The notes under the pieces were generated by a model that saw only the letters and a list, made by a program, of their open reading frames with translations, did no database searches and was not told the origin of the DNA. This document shows, piece after piece, positions 1-9,543 of a stretch of 22,081 nucleotides of DNA. Position numbers and translations under genes: made by a program. This stretch comes from Priapulus caudatus (lineage: Eukaryota; Priapulida; Priapulimorpha; Priapulimorphida; Priapulidae), in NCBI RefSeq assembly GCF_000485595.1, contig NW_014577680.1:151304-173384 (forward strand), in the 5' to 3' direction. The first letter of the stretch is position 1; every line of letters begins with the position of its first letter.

Positions 1-190
1 GTAAATACATTGGTTTATTGGACCCATGTTCTCTATCCTTGAACCAATCTGGCCATCATTGTGCGGCTAGCCTAGGCACTGATACTGGGCGCAATCCACT
101 TTAGGGACATTAGCCTGATTAGGTGATCACAAAGTGATGCACAGATTTCTGTGTATTATCAACTCATGCACAGACTCCGTATATCAAGGA

Positions 191-397
191 GCCTCTTTGC
201 CCAGTGGTAGGCATCATGCACTGTCCACTGAATGCTGCGAGTTCAAACCTAGTCGGGGCAGTGAATTTCTCAAGGTGTAAAAACCTGGCTCTCAACATTG
301 GACGACTGTGAATCTCCCGGGCTCGGATGACCACGTAAAATGGCGGTCTCGTCTCCAGAAATACTAACCAATGTGGACGTAAAAGAACCACTGAGGG
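191..397 (+). repeat. tRNA-derived SINE-like unit
   Basis: The unit starts with a tRNA-like head. A box A-like stretch (TTGCCCAGTGG, 197-207) is followed about 34 bases later by GTTCAAACC (241-249), which fits the RNA polymerase III box B consensus GWTCRANNC. The segment 191-260 partly pairs at its ends like a tRNA acceptor stem but is not a clean tRNA. A non-tRNA body follows up to the hAT terminus at 398. No poly(A) tail is visible, and its end may have been removed when the hAT end was placed there. A degenerate tRNA pseudogene is the alternative. The open frame across 164-445 on the minus strand is a by-product of this unit. Confidence 0.45.
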
Positions 398-413
398 CAG
401 TGTTCGGAATTCG
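398..413. repeat. hAT left terminal inverted repeat
   Basis: It starts CAGTGTTCGGAATTCG. It is followed by subterminal GC-rich repeats: CAGGGCCGGC at 434, CCGGCCCTGC at 459 and again at 479. Such clustered motifs are where hAT transposases usually bind. They are seen directly; binding is inferred from the superfamily. Confidence 0.7.
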
Positions 414-658
414 TGGAAAACCTTGCCGGACAACAGGGCCGGCAACTTTTCAATTTAGCCGGCCCTGCCAGAAATTGGCCGGCCCTGCATTTTTTTGCAT
501 AATGGTTGAATAACATGTTTAAGGTGAAATAAAGTATATTACTAGTGCTAATGCTCATATACAGTTGCTAATGTATCATATGTATTGTATTTATCTTGTA
601 TGATTCAATACTATGATTTACATAATTGATTGAGAACAAAGATTTTCTTAAACAAAGA

Positions 659-664
659 TTTATT
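659..664 (-). promoter_or_regulatory. Candidate polyadenylation signal of hAT gene
   Basis: AATAAA on the minus strand, about 265 bases after the transposase stop codon and inside the left hAT terminus. No closer canonical hexamer was seen in the 3' region 491-927, which otherwise holds only AT-rich sequence and a run of C at about 861-870. Confidence 0.3.
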
Positions 665-927
665 TAAATGAAACAGGTTACACTTTTTTTTTTAAATAAA
701 TCACCTCAGTTAATAAAACATTCAAATACAATGCTTGATCTGTGTGCAAATAAGGAATCTTGTATTATTTCCGGATAACAACGCAGCATAGACAATACCA
801 GTTCAATTTCTGCATGTTTAGCTACTGCCATCTATCAAAAAAAAGAAGTTGAACATTTCCCCCCCCCCAAAAAAAGTTGCCACGTCTGGTGACGTGGTTA
901 GCACTGAAGTTGAACGTGTTAAGAAGA

Positions 928-3900
928 TTATGCATCTTCTCCGGGACCGATGTACTCTATATCAGAGAAGTCAGATTCGGCTTCCTCCTCTGCTTCAACC
1001 TCATCCTCAACCTCTGCCGATACCTGCCCCAGATCGCGATTAGGATTATGTCTCTTTTTCTCCAAGAATTTGGGTCTCCTGTGGTGGTTTTGGTTCCAGT
1101 GGTGAATAGCTGAACTTGGGTCGTATTTCTGGATTTCCGCCGAGTGCATCTTGATGGTCAGTAGCATCGTCATGGTGGTGGACCTCATCCGGTTGCGATA
1201 CTGTGATTTTGTGGCCTGACAATAATTAATAAAATAATAGTTGCAGTTAGTCTGGTATATCCACTAGAGATAAATAGAATTAGAAATGAAAGTCCCAATT
1301 GCTGAAATTAGAGTAGACTATACTATATACCTTCATATGCGAAAAACCTCTTTCACACTCCGAAGACCCTGCCGGTAACGACAGGACCAGATCGATGACC
1401 TGAAGGATGTTGGGACATCTTTCCCCCAAACGATTGTTTATATCTTCCCACGACATGGTGTGGACTTTGTAACTGAAATAGAAATGACAAGTGATGTCTT
1501 TAAGTCTTTTGCATCAGACTCAGAGAAAATAAATAATGTAGTAATATAGTTAATATTGTTAGATGATGACCGGTGGGTGCTAAACTAGTAGTTTTTCTAA
1601 TTGAGAAACACACCTATCAGTATCACTATCAGTATCGTACAACGCCTGCTTTAGAATTGTCCACTCGGCTTCCACAGCCCCAACTTCTACACGATGACTG
1701 AGTAGATGATCTCGATAATGATCTATGATAGAAGCCACCAAGTCATCACCAAAGGCTGCAAATTAAAATAAGTGTAACAGTTAACAAAAATATATAATAT
1801 TTCATTATTTTTAATAAAGTTCCTTAAATCGTTCTGAGTCCTGAGTCTCCTGACAACAATAATAATATGGGATATCATATCTGAATATTAATAATTGACA
1901 TACAAATAGCCTCATCATAAGTAGGTGGCCAGGTATGAAGGTCTGCTATCTTGCTGGCACTGAGCAGTCCCTGGGAAACATCAGTGAACCTGTTTTCCAG
2001 TTTCTTCTTCAACTGCTGGGCAACCCTTGTGACCTGGTCATCAACATCTTTGGCATTTCCAGTCAGAATTTCGCCCTCAAACATGCCTTGATTTCCCTCG
2101 AGTGCAGCTTGGATCATTCTCTGTTCATAACCAGGACTGCAAAATACACCACCACCGGAAAAAGTAAGCTTCTCTAACTATTTATTAGTGCATGAAAGCA
2201 GCTAATAATTTTTATTATTGTTAAATAATGCATACTTGGTCTCCAACTTCTTGATGTTTGTCAGTGCAGCTTCCAACTCTTGATGGACTTCGTGGATACA
2301 ACACTTTCTTTTCTGTAAGCACATCGACAGCTGCACCAAGATGACCAGCACATCAACCAGGAAGTGGGCGAAGACCATTACGTCTTTGGTGCGGAGTCGG
2401 CTGAGCAGGAACTTGGCCTTCGACTGTGTTGCAGACTGGCTTCTCACAATGGCAACCTATAGTATAAAACCATTAAAGTTATGACAATCATATTCATACT
2501 GTGATACGTCACCTGTGTAGTACTATAGTATTATGTATGCGAGTGATACATTTACCTGTATTATATATTATATATTGTATTGTATATTACTATTATTAGT
2601 AAATATTAGTACTATATATTTTATATAGAAATTACCACCAGGTATGGATTGGGTTTATCCTAAACACCCACTTAATAACAATCCATTTTATTATGCTTTT
2701 TGTACTGTATTTTGGAATTACATGAATAAAATAATATGCAATTATGCATTTGTATTTTCAATGTACCTGGCTTAAGTGTAGAATTAAGGCCTTGTAGGAC
2801 CTGAGCATATTCCTCAGAGCTGTTTGGGTATGGCTTACCCACCGAGTACCGCCGACGCGAGTTGGCATATGAACACTCAGCTTCAGACTTTCAAATGCCT
2901 CCTTCAGACCAGAAGTTTGCTTCGGAGATTTGTGATAGAACTTGAAAATCTGTTCCAACAGTTCATGTACTTTTTGGAATAAATTGGATGATTTGAGGGC
3001 GTCCTTGAATGCAAGTTCCACGCGATGCGACATGCACCTAATCATTATGATAGATTCAGAAACATTTCTTCGAAAGATGGAGATTACGCCATTTAATTCC
3101 CCAGTATTTACACTGGCACCATCACCAACGAAAGCTACGACCTTTTTAAGAATGTCTTCTTTACTCAACCCCTCGAAGTTCAACGCCTTCATAATTGCAT
3201 TGTAAATGCCTGTAGCATTTCCTGATTCACATTCAATTAGCCCCAGAAAGTATGAGTACGTCACACCAGCAATACACATATGCAGATAAACAATTTCGTT
3301 TTCAACAACGGAAATGTCGGTGGAACCATCGCTCATAAGTGATATATGGTTTGCGTTCTTGAGAACATCTTTTATTGCATTTCTCGTTACCTCAGATATC
3401 GCAACAAGAAATGTCTTACAGCTGGAACGATAGGTTGAACCGATGTCTACACCTTTCTTTTCATCTAACTGACACAGCCATTCAAAGTCGCTGATTGGCT
3501 TTGATTTCATTGCTAGTGCATGAGCATTTCGGAAGAGTTTATCTAATCGCTCAAAGTTTTTCTTGTTAAGTGACTGGATCGCTTGCTCCGCTAGTGACTG
3601 CCCTGGTTTGGAGGCTTTGGCGTCACGCACCTCCTGTGCATGTGTGTGTCCAAATGACTGACTGTGACTGACCAAACTGTCATGTTTTATGTTCTGGGAA
3701 CCAGTCACAAACGGCCCCGTTGCCCACTTTCTGTACTTGTCCGGATTCTTCTGGTTTGCTAGTGGGGAGTATATTGTGCGACACACTTCACAGTGTACAC
3801 TTTCATGACTTTGGTCGGAAACAACACTCATCCATGGAAATTCAGTGTACCACGACGCTTGAACCTTGCGTGCTCTCTTAGTTTCATCGTATATTTTATT

Positions 3901-3969
3901 ACCTGCTTTCGTGTCTAGCTTTCGCTTATTAGTGGGTTGCGACCCCAGTAGATATTTATACATCGACAT
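928..3969 (-). CDS. Six-exon hAT transposase (ZNF862/KIAA1586-like)
   Basis: Exons are 3969-2767, 2456-2236, 2136-1904, 1755-1614, 1472-1331 and 1215-928. All five introns have GT-AG borders and compatible phases, giving 742 codons plus stop. Exon 1 holds a TTF/BED-like zinc-binding region (C60, C63, then histidines at 96-108), DGSTD (D214), GDGASVNTG (D283), the CMSH pair (C312/H315) and GGTRW at 373-377; these correspond to the split RNase H-like hAT core. Exon 5 (about residues 600-647) carries the hAT dimerisation signature LPAGSSECERGFSHMK. Exon 6 ends in an acidic tail. The protein would act in the nucleus as a cut-and-paste transposase. The third catalytic residue (Glu) was not located with certainty. 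The surrounding inverted repeats favour an autonomous transposon over a domesticated host gene. No frameshift or premature stop is seen in the spliced frame. Confidence 0.8.
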
Positions 3970-4422
3970 GCTCGATTGGTTTTAGCAGATAAAACCGGTA
4001 TAAACTGGCTCTGGTTTTAGACTGGTCTTAAACTCTTTAGACATCCGTCTTATTGTGTTTAAATGCCAATTATACAGCGGAGGGTGGTGTCAGAATTACT
4101 GTGTTCCCGCCACTTGCTACGCAGACTAGTTCTCTGTTACTTCTTAAGTAGAAACTGGTGAACCGCAAACGCTCAAGTAGCCAGTCTATTCCAAAAATCA
4201 ATACGAAGCCGGGATCACACAGATCACGCTAGTGGAAGCAAAGTCAGTTTCTAGCCTAAGAACTCTGTGTATAATTATAGTTTTTAAACATGGAAAGTAA
4301 AGCACAAATAGGCGGCGAAGTAAGTTATTTTGGAGGCGAATGTTGCCTGCCCGTCGGGCGTGGAACTTTTAATTTTGGTCGGCCCAGCGCCAAAGTTGTC
4401 GGCCTCGGGCGTACGGGCATGC
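3970..4422 (-). promoter_or_regulatory. hAT 5' region, presumed promoter
   Basis: This 450-bp stretch lies between the right inverted repeat and the transposase start codon. It holds no convincing coding frame. An AT-rich segment near 4270-4285 reads TATAATTATA and could serve as a TATA element. The small open frames crossing 4284-4490 straddle the transposon border and are not genes. Confidence 0.3.
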
Positions 4423-4438
4423 CTTATTTCAAACACTG
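4423..4438. repeat. hAT right terminal inverted repeat
   Basis: Read on the minus strand it starts CAGTGTTTGAAATAAG, matching the left terminus at 12 of 16 positions. The boundary at 4438/4439 is supported independently, because the BEL/Pao pol coding sequence stops resembling its family exactly there. A subterminal block at 4392-4404 repeats the GGCCGRCAACTTT motif of the other end. Confidence 0.7.
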
Positions 4439-4452
4439 GTGTATCCACCACC

Positions 4453-6468
4453 TCAGTCTTTCCTGTTTCGTCTGTCTGGTTGGGCTGCAAAGTTGTGTGC
4501 CGCCTTCCCAGACTGCTTAACTTCTAGATCATTTTCATCCACAGGTTCCGTTGCTGATGAACCTCTTGGCCAGCATGCTTCTGGCTGTGTAAGAAAGCTG
4601 GGTCCCTTTACCCATCTGCGACTAGTAGCGAGCTGGTCTACTGTCAAACCTTGGGTCAGGTCATCTGCTGGGTTAGTGCTTGTGTTCACATGTCTCCATT
4701 GCTCCGGAGTTGAGCCATCATGGATTGTTGAAATCCGGTTAGCTACAAATGTCTTGAACCGCTTGTCCACTGCTTTTATGTAGCCCAGGACTATGGTACT
4801 GTCCGTCCAAAAGACAGACCTGTCTATGGAGAACTCTAACTCTCTCCTCAGCATGGCATCATGCTTCACTGCTAGCGTCGCTGCCATCAACTCAAGTCTT
4901 GGGATTGTCATTCTTTTCAATGGGGCAAGATGTGACTTTGCCATGACCAACGCACTATGAGCTTGCCCACTGTCCTTTGCTACCAGGTAGGAAACTGCGC
5001 CATACGCCTTTTCTGAGGCGTCAGCAAAGTTATGGAGCTCATACGAGTCCACTTTCTCCATGCCCACTGGTTTCAAGCATCTCTTCACATGGAATGTTGA
5101 CATCTGGGAGAGTTCTTGCTGCCACTGTTTCCACATTCCCAGCTGAGCTACTGGAATCATGTCATCCCATTCAAGTTTCTGTCTTGTCAGTTCCTGGAAT
5201 ATCATCTTTCCTCGAATTACAAATGGGCTGGCATACCCAAGAGGATCAAACACAGAGGATATGACACTCAGTACTCCTCGTCTGGTAGGCGGTTTGTCTT
5301 TCTTGACGAAGCTGTAGACAAAGCTATCTTCCTGGACATCCCATGTCATCCCCAGAGCCCTCTCAACAGGTAAGGCATCCAGAGTCAGGTCCAAATCCTT
5401 TACCTTCTTTGCCCTTTTATCCTCTGGTATTGACATCAATACTGATGGCTTGTTGGATAGCCATTTTGTCAGTCTAAAACCGCCACTCTTCAGCAGATTC
5501 ATGAGGTCTGATGACAGTTTTGCTGCAACGTCTTCGTTCTCTACAGATACTAAGCAGTCATCTACATAGAAGTTCCTCCGGATAGTCCTGACTGCTTCAG
5601 TTTTGTCATCTTCGTGGATGTTCTCTGCCGTCTGCCGTAAAGCAAATGAACAGCAGCTAGGGCTCCATGTTCCTCCGAACAGGTGGACACACATCCGCAG
5701 CACAAGCTTTTCTTGGAGCTCTTCGTCTTGCCACCACAAAAATCTTAAAGCATCTCTCTCTTCTGGTGGCACTCTGACTTGGTTGAACATTGCTTCGATG
5801 TCTGCCATTAGAGCCACTGGATGCTGTCGAAATCTCAGCAAGACCCCTACCAAGCTGTTTGTGAGGTCCGGCCCTTGTAGCACCCTGTCGTTCAAACTCT
5901 TTCCTTGGAATGTAGCAGCGCAATCGAAAACAATTCGCACTTTGTCTGGCTTTTGAGGACTTACAACCGGCTGGTGTGGCAGATACCACACAGATGAATC
6001 GGTCTTCCCCTCACTCACTACCTCGGCATATCCTTTCTCTAGAAGATCTGCCATGCCTTGTTTGTATTTGGAGCAAAGTTTCTCATCTTTCTCCAACCTC
6101 TTAGTCAAAGACTGCAAGCGTTGCTCTGCCACCCACATATTATTTGGAAAGAGTGGTGGTCTTTCTCTGAAAGGAATTGGTAGCTGGAAATGTCCATCCT
6201 GTTTGGTGACCTCTTCATCCCACATCTTCAGCACTGCTCTGTCTTGCTGGGACATGCTCTTGTTGTCATTCAACAGGCTGCTTCCTTCTATCTGCCAGAA
6301 CTTGCCGACTTGCTCATCAAGATTAATGTTGTTGCCGATGAAGTTGGACGTAGCTGTGTGCACACCCAGTACCTTGTAACCAACAGGTCCATTCAATGTC
6401 CATCCCAGCTTTGTCCTCACTGCATAAGGACCCTCTTGTCCTCGTCTTACCTCAAGCGGAACTAGTGC
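4453..6468 (-). CDS. pol: BEL/Pao pol: reverse transcriptase and RNase H
   Basis: Numbering follows the 655-codon stretch starting at 6420. It opens with the conserved pol entry block around 6430-6400. RT motif A is MADIEAMFNQ (D207) and motif C is FYVDD (284-288), so both catalytic elements are present. RNase H follows with FADAS (D467), RLEL (E510), FWTDS (D540) and NPADD (near 586). The frame is open from 6468 but has no ATG; it overlaps the upstream gag-protease frame by a few bases and is shifted by -1. A second frame change near 4480-4490 ends the reading frame prematurely, just before the hAT border. Integrase is absent. The family normally reads gag-pro-pol as one polyprotein, so this is a broken copy or carries a one-base assembly error. 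Confidence 0.85.
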   Translation of the reverse strand, partial: ALVPLEVRRGQEGPYAVRTKLGWTLNGPVGYKVLGVHTATSNFIGNNINLDEQVGKFWQIEGSSLLNDNKSMSQQDRAVLKMWDEEVTKQDGHFQLPIPFRERPPLFPNNMWVAEQRLQSLTKRLEKDEKLCSKYKQGMADLLEKGYAEVVSEGKTDSSVWYLPHQPVVSPQKPDKVRIVFDCAATFQGKSLNDRVLQGPDLTNSLVGVLLRFRQHPVALMADIEAMFNQVRVPPEERDALRFLWWQDEELQEKLVLRMCVHLFGGTWSPSCCSFALRQTAENIHEDDKTEAVRTIRRNFYVDDCLVSVENEDVAAKLSSDLMNLLKSGGFRLTKWLSNKPSVLMSIPEDKRAKKVKDLDLTLDALPVERALGMTWDVQEDSFVYSFVKKDKPPTRRGVLSVISSVFDPLGYASPFVIRGKMIFQELTRQKLEWDDMIPVAQLGMWKQWQQELSQMSTFHVKRCLKPVGMEKVDSYELHNFADASEKAYGAVSYLVAKDSGQAHSALVMAKSHLAPLKRMTIPRLELMAATLAVKHDAMLRRELEFSIDRSVFWTDSTIVLGYIKAVDKRFKTFVANRISTIHDGSTPEQWRHVNTSTNPADDLTQGLTVDQLATSRRWVKGPSFLTQPEACWPRGSSATEPVDENDLEVKQSGKAAHNFAAQPDRRNRKD

Positions 6469-8426
6469 TCAGGAGCATCTTGACCAATCAACAATTGAAC
6501 CTTATAACCAGAGGAGTCTAGGATGTCTAAGTCTATCAGATGCGGCCATCTGGATATGTCTTCTTTCCTGATGACATCGGGATTGATGTTAATCGATTCC
6601 TTGGTGTAAGCTCGAGGGAGGTCAATCATCTCGGTCTTCATCTTGCCTTGAACTCTAAGACTAACCTCATTGCACTGTAACTGACTGTTGGCACACTCCA
6701 ACGTAGGCAAGGATAACGTCTGCTTCCTTCCAGCAACATTCAGTCTACGGGCAAGTTCCTCTGTGCAGAAGGAACTACTGGATCCTGGATCTAACATAGC
6801 AAATGTATCCACAGCAGAATTGCTTCCAGGATTGTACACTGTAACCGGAATGACTGGAATGGCAATCTTCAATTGCCCGGCCCCTGTGACATGGCTCTGC
6901 GTAGAAACTGCTTCCCCACTCGTCTGTGTACTTGAATCAGGATAGGACTGTAAATCATCTTCCTTCTCTCTTCGCGGCTGCCGGTGTTGAACATGCAGAA
7001 ATTTGGTGTGTTTCATCTTGCAACCATCAACTGAACAAGTCCTCTGGAGTTTACAGTCTCTGGTCATATGCCCCTTATTCAAGCAATTAAAGCACAGTCT
7101 TTCCTTCTTGGCAAAGTCAAATCTGCATTCAGGGGTCATGTCCTTAAAACTATGACATGCAAAAAGCTTGTGATCGCTGTTCTTGCAGGGATAGCACTTC
7201 TGGTTTAAGTTCTCTGTCTTCACCCCTGTTGAATAATTCCCAGTCATTTTCTTTTGTGGCGGAGTCTTGCTCCTCCATGCTGCTGGTCCAAAGACGGGAT
7301 CATTCTGTTCCTCTGCAATGTCCTCAACAAAGTCAACGAGGTTCCTGATGTCTGGAGGATGACCCCTCCTCTGATTGTCCCTTGCAACTCTCAGCCACCT
7401 GTGCCGTATGAATTGTGGAAGACGTTCCACAATGTCCAGCAGGACTCGTTGAGGCTGCAGCTCTCTGGCGTAATCCATGGCAACCAGGGTCTCATAGCAT
7501 GTCTTCAGTTCATCAGCCATATCTCGTAGCTGGCGAGGCTCATTAGCAGGTATGGGAGGACCTCTGGTGACCTTAGAAATCCAAGCTTCTGCCACTCTGT
7601 TACTATTACCAAAGCGTTCCTTGAGGAGTTGCTTCGCCCTGGTGTATCCTGCCGCTGGATCCATAACTGAACAGGCCTTGATGACTCGTCTGGCCTCTCC
7701 AGTACAAAAATGCAGAAGCCTGGTAAGCTTGGCAGCTGGGCTGACACCCGCCGAGTCAACATTGGATTCAAAGGCTCTCCAAAATTCCCAAAACCCGAGA
7801 GGTTCACCAGCATAGTAGCTTAGTTCTGCCTTTGGCAGTTGCAGTGTTTCCATCAAGCTTCTATGTTGTTCCTTCGTACTGTGCAACAACTCTACCATCA
7901 CTGACTCTGTAGAACCCTGTGGTGGGTATGTTACAGTGTCCTCTAGCTGCTCCGGTGCAGTGTCCTCTGGCGTTGCTTGTTCAATCTTACCTTGAGACCT
8001 TCTGCTATCTTCAGGAAGGCACGGTCCAGGAGATCTTTCAATTGTCGACTTGTCGAGTAAGTCTGACATCTGCTCATACACCTGCTCTTCTGCTTCTGCT
8101 ATCCGTAGCTTTGTTCTCAGCACTAGTTCTGCCTTTCTTTGTTTAAGCCTCATCTCATCTAGTTCTAGCTTATGTTGCTCCCCCAAGGCTGCTGCCTCAG
8201 CCTCGAGAGCTGCCTTTCTTGCCATCGCTTTGATTCTGATTGTCCTCGAGCTGTTGCTTGAACTGGCCTTGCCGTTACTCTGGCTAACCGAGTCCTCAGC
8301 CCGGACGTCTTCTTCAGCGACGGGGGTGCTCGTGTTGACGCTGTCTTCAAGCATTGTTATTGAACTATGTTGTAGCGTATTAACAGTCACAATAAATTCT
8401 GCTGAAAGATTGACGCAGTGATCCAA
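6462..8426 (-). CDS. gag: BEL/Pao gag and aspartic protease
   Basis: A 654-residue frame. Residues 60-120 form a charged, alanine- and glutamate-rich coiled coil. Residues about 200-350 match the BEL gag domain (DUF1759), with the FWEFWRAFES and LLHFCTGEA blocks. Two zinc knuckles of CX2CX4HX4C form occupy 411-424 and 445-458, and a C-C-H-H group follows at 464-477. The retroviral-type aspartic protease (DUF1758) has its active site at FAMLDPGSS (D546), with Pro in the position usually held by Thr or Ser. Gag would package element RNA and the protease would cleave the polyprotein. The first ATG is at 8426, but one at 8354 (MLEDS) starts a more typical acidic N-terminus. The frame ends at a TAG just where pol should continue. 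Confidence 0.85.
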   Translation of the reverse strand: MDHCVNLSAEFIVTVNTLQHSSITMLEDSVNTSTPVAEEDVRAEDSVSQSNGKASSSNSSRTIRIKAMARKAALEAEAAALGEQHKLELDEMRLKQRKAELVLRTKLRIAEAEEQVYEQMSDLLDKSTIERSPGPCLPEDSRRSQGKIEQATPEDTAPEQLEDTVTYPPQGSTESVMVELLHSTKEQHRSLMETLQLPKAELSYYAGEPLGFWEFWRAFESNVDSAGVSPAAKLTRLLHFCTGEARRVIKACSVMDPAAGYTRAKQLLKERFGNSNRVAEAWISKVTRGPPIPANEPRQLRDMADELKTCYETLVAMDYARELQPQRVLLDIVERLPQFIRHRWLRVARDNQRRGHPPDIRNLVDFVEDIAEEQNDPVFGPAAWRSKTPPQKKMTGNYSTGVKTENLNQKCYPCKNSDHKLFACHSFKDMTPECRFDFAKKERLCFNCLNKGHMTRDCKLQRTCSVDGCKMKHTKFLHVQHRQPRREKEDDLQSYPDSSTQTSGEAVSTQSHVTGAGQLKIAIPVIPVTVYNPGSNSAVDTFAMLDPGSSSSFCTEELARRLNVAGRKQTLSLPTLECANSQLQCNEVSLRVQGKMKTEMIDLPRAYTKESININPDVIRKEDISRWPHLIDLDILDSSGYKVQLLIGQDAPEH

Positions 8427-8429
8427 ATT

Positions 8430-9543
8430 ATAGTAACCAATCTCATGCTTTTATTGACGCCTCAAACTTTGCAGGCTCAATCACTCTCCATATCGGAATA
8501 GAAAAAGGTTCAATCTGAAATTAAACAAGAAAAAACAACAAATACACATAAATCCTCAGTTACACTAAAAAATGTGTTAGCCTAACACATAAACGATTTT
8601 AAATGCATATACACCTTGACCCTTCCAGAGCATAAATATGCAGTGCTTAATGCAACTTAAATTAGCATACCGGCATATGATGCCCATATTCTTGACTCTA
8701 TCAAATGATTTACCCTAGTTACTTATTCCATTTGTTTTTTCCTCAAACCTTTCTACATCAATATATGCACAATACAAAAAGTACACACCCGCTGCACTGC
8801 ACACATAACAAGTTAATTAATAAGTTAACAAAACAACATAATTAACAAGTTAAACCACTATAACATACGAAGTCACTTTCAATTGTTTACTGTACAAACT
8901 GTACTACAACTTTTTGGCCTACTTATTACTGACATCAATTCGTGACTCAATCTGACTCATATCTCACATTGCAACGCATCAAATCACAAATTAACGGTCT
9001 CAAAGTTTTCATCAATACTTCAATTATACCATCGTTATCATATCAACACTTACAACATTGGGCTTGTCTTGATATCAACTAATCTAGCAACAGAAATTTT
9101 AGGGTTGTCCTTATCCCAATCATGGCTTTGTTTGGCAGCCCGATTTATACGCCCTCTCTTGGCGAAATTGTTAAACTGCAAGTTTCTTCTCGCTTCTGAC
9201 GTCATAATGCTCAAGCGAGCAGAATAATCTATAGCAACCTGACTTATTCACTTCTATCCTCTACACCACCAATTACAAACATGTCCAAACTCTAACCCTA
9301 ACCAATCGCACAACTACCTAGCTATTTGTCCTTTCAAAACTCCCTGCAACCCAGCTGTCTACACTCGATCTGCACCTGTCTAGACTAATATTCCTAAACT
9401 AACACGCGTGTCTACATCGCACACGCAAAGTACTCTTTGTAACATACATGCTCACTACTGCACCTAACACAACCCAGGCTATTTACAGCCAAGTCTAGCT
9501 ACACTTACTACTTTATGTAAACATCTGTAAAACACATGTTACA
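8430..9543 (-). repeat. Candidate 5' LTR of BEL-A
   Basis: There is no coding frame here. Reading the minus strand, TGTAAC at 9543 could be the LTR start. A TATAAAT box lies at 9149-9143 and an AATAAA signal at 8455-8450, shortly before gag, as expected for U3-R-U5. The TATA-to-AATAAA distance of about 700 bp is long for R. The 3' border could not be fixed; CA dinucleotides near 8445 and 8419 are both possible. No second LTR exists in the window for comparison, so this rests on signals and position alone. Confidence 0.4.
9143..9149 (-). promoter_or_regulatory. TATA box in BEL-A candidate LTR
   Basis: TATAAAT on the minus strand within GCGTATAAATCGG, a GC-flanked TATA typical of an RNA polymerase II core promoter. 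Its place upstream of gag on the same strand suggests it drives the element. Confidence 0.35.

Larger units (their letters stand above)
398..4438 (-). mobile_element. hAT-superfamily DNA transposon, apparently full length
   Basis: Both ends begin CAGTGTT reading inward, the typical start of hAT terminal inverted repeats. The left end (398-413) and the reverse complement of the right end (4423-4438) agree at 12 of 16 positions. A second matching block follows inside each end: GGCCGGCAACTTT on the left near 438-449 and GGCCGACAACTTT on the right near 4392-4404. The element is 4041 bp and contains one six-exon transposase gene on the minus strand. hAT insertion normally duplicates 8 bp, but the flanks here (ACTGAGGG on the left, GTGTATCC on the right) do not match. 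The right flank lies inside a BEL/Pao pol gene and the left flank is SINE-like, so one side has probably been rearranged. Confidence 0.75.
4439..9543 (-). mobile_element. BEL/Pao LTR retrotransposon (BEL-A), 3'-truncated
   Basis: In minus-strand order it contains a candidate 5' LTR (9543 to about 8430), a gag-protease ORF and a pol ORF with reverse transcriptase and RNase H. The expected integrase, DUF5641 tail and 3' LTR are missing because the hAT element begins at 4438, just after the RNase H domain. The missing half does not reappear beyond the hAT at 1-397. The coding part has one frame break between protease and pol and another close to the truncated end. This makes it younger or better preserved than BEL-B. 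Confidence 0.8.

Noticed and set aside
191-262. A functional tRNA gene
   Set aside because: Box A and box B are present, but acceptor and anticodon stems do not pair well and no clear anticodon loop is seen; a SINE head fits better.
164-445. A 93-codon minus-strand open frame
   Set aside because: It lies over the SINE-like unit and crosses the hAT border, so it cannot be one gene.
928-3969. Domesticated host gene in place of a transposase
   Set aside because: Terminal inverted repeats with subterminal motifs still surround the gene, which favours a mobile element; conservation across species would be needed to claim domestication.
6462-6480. Programmed ribosomal frameshift between gag-protease and pol
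   Set aside because: No slippery heptamer is visible, and family members usually use one continuous frame; a one-base lesion is simpler.
8050-8421. A 123-codon plus-strand frame rich in Ser and Leu
   Set aside because: It is the antisense shadow of the gag coiled-coil region; its composition follows from the opposite-strand codons.
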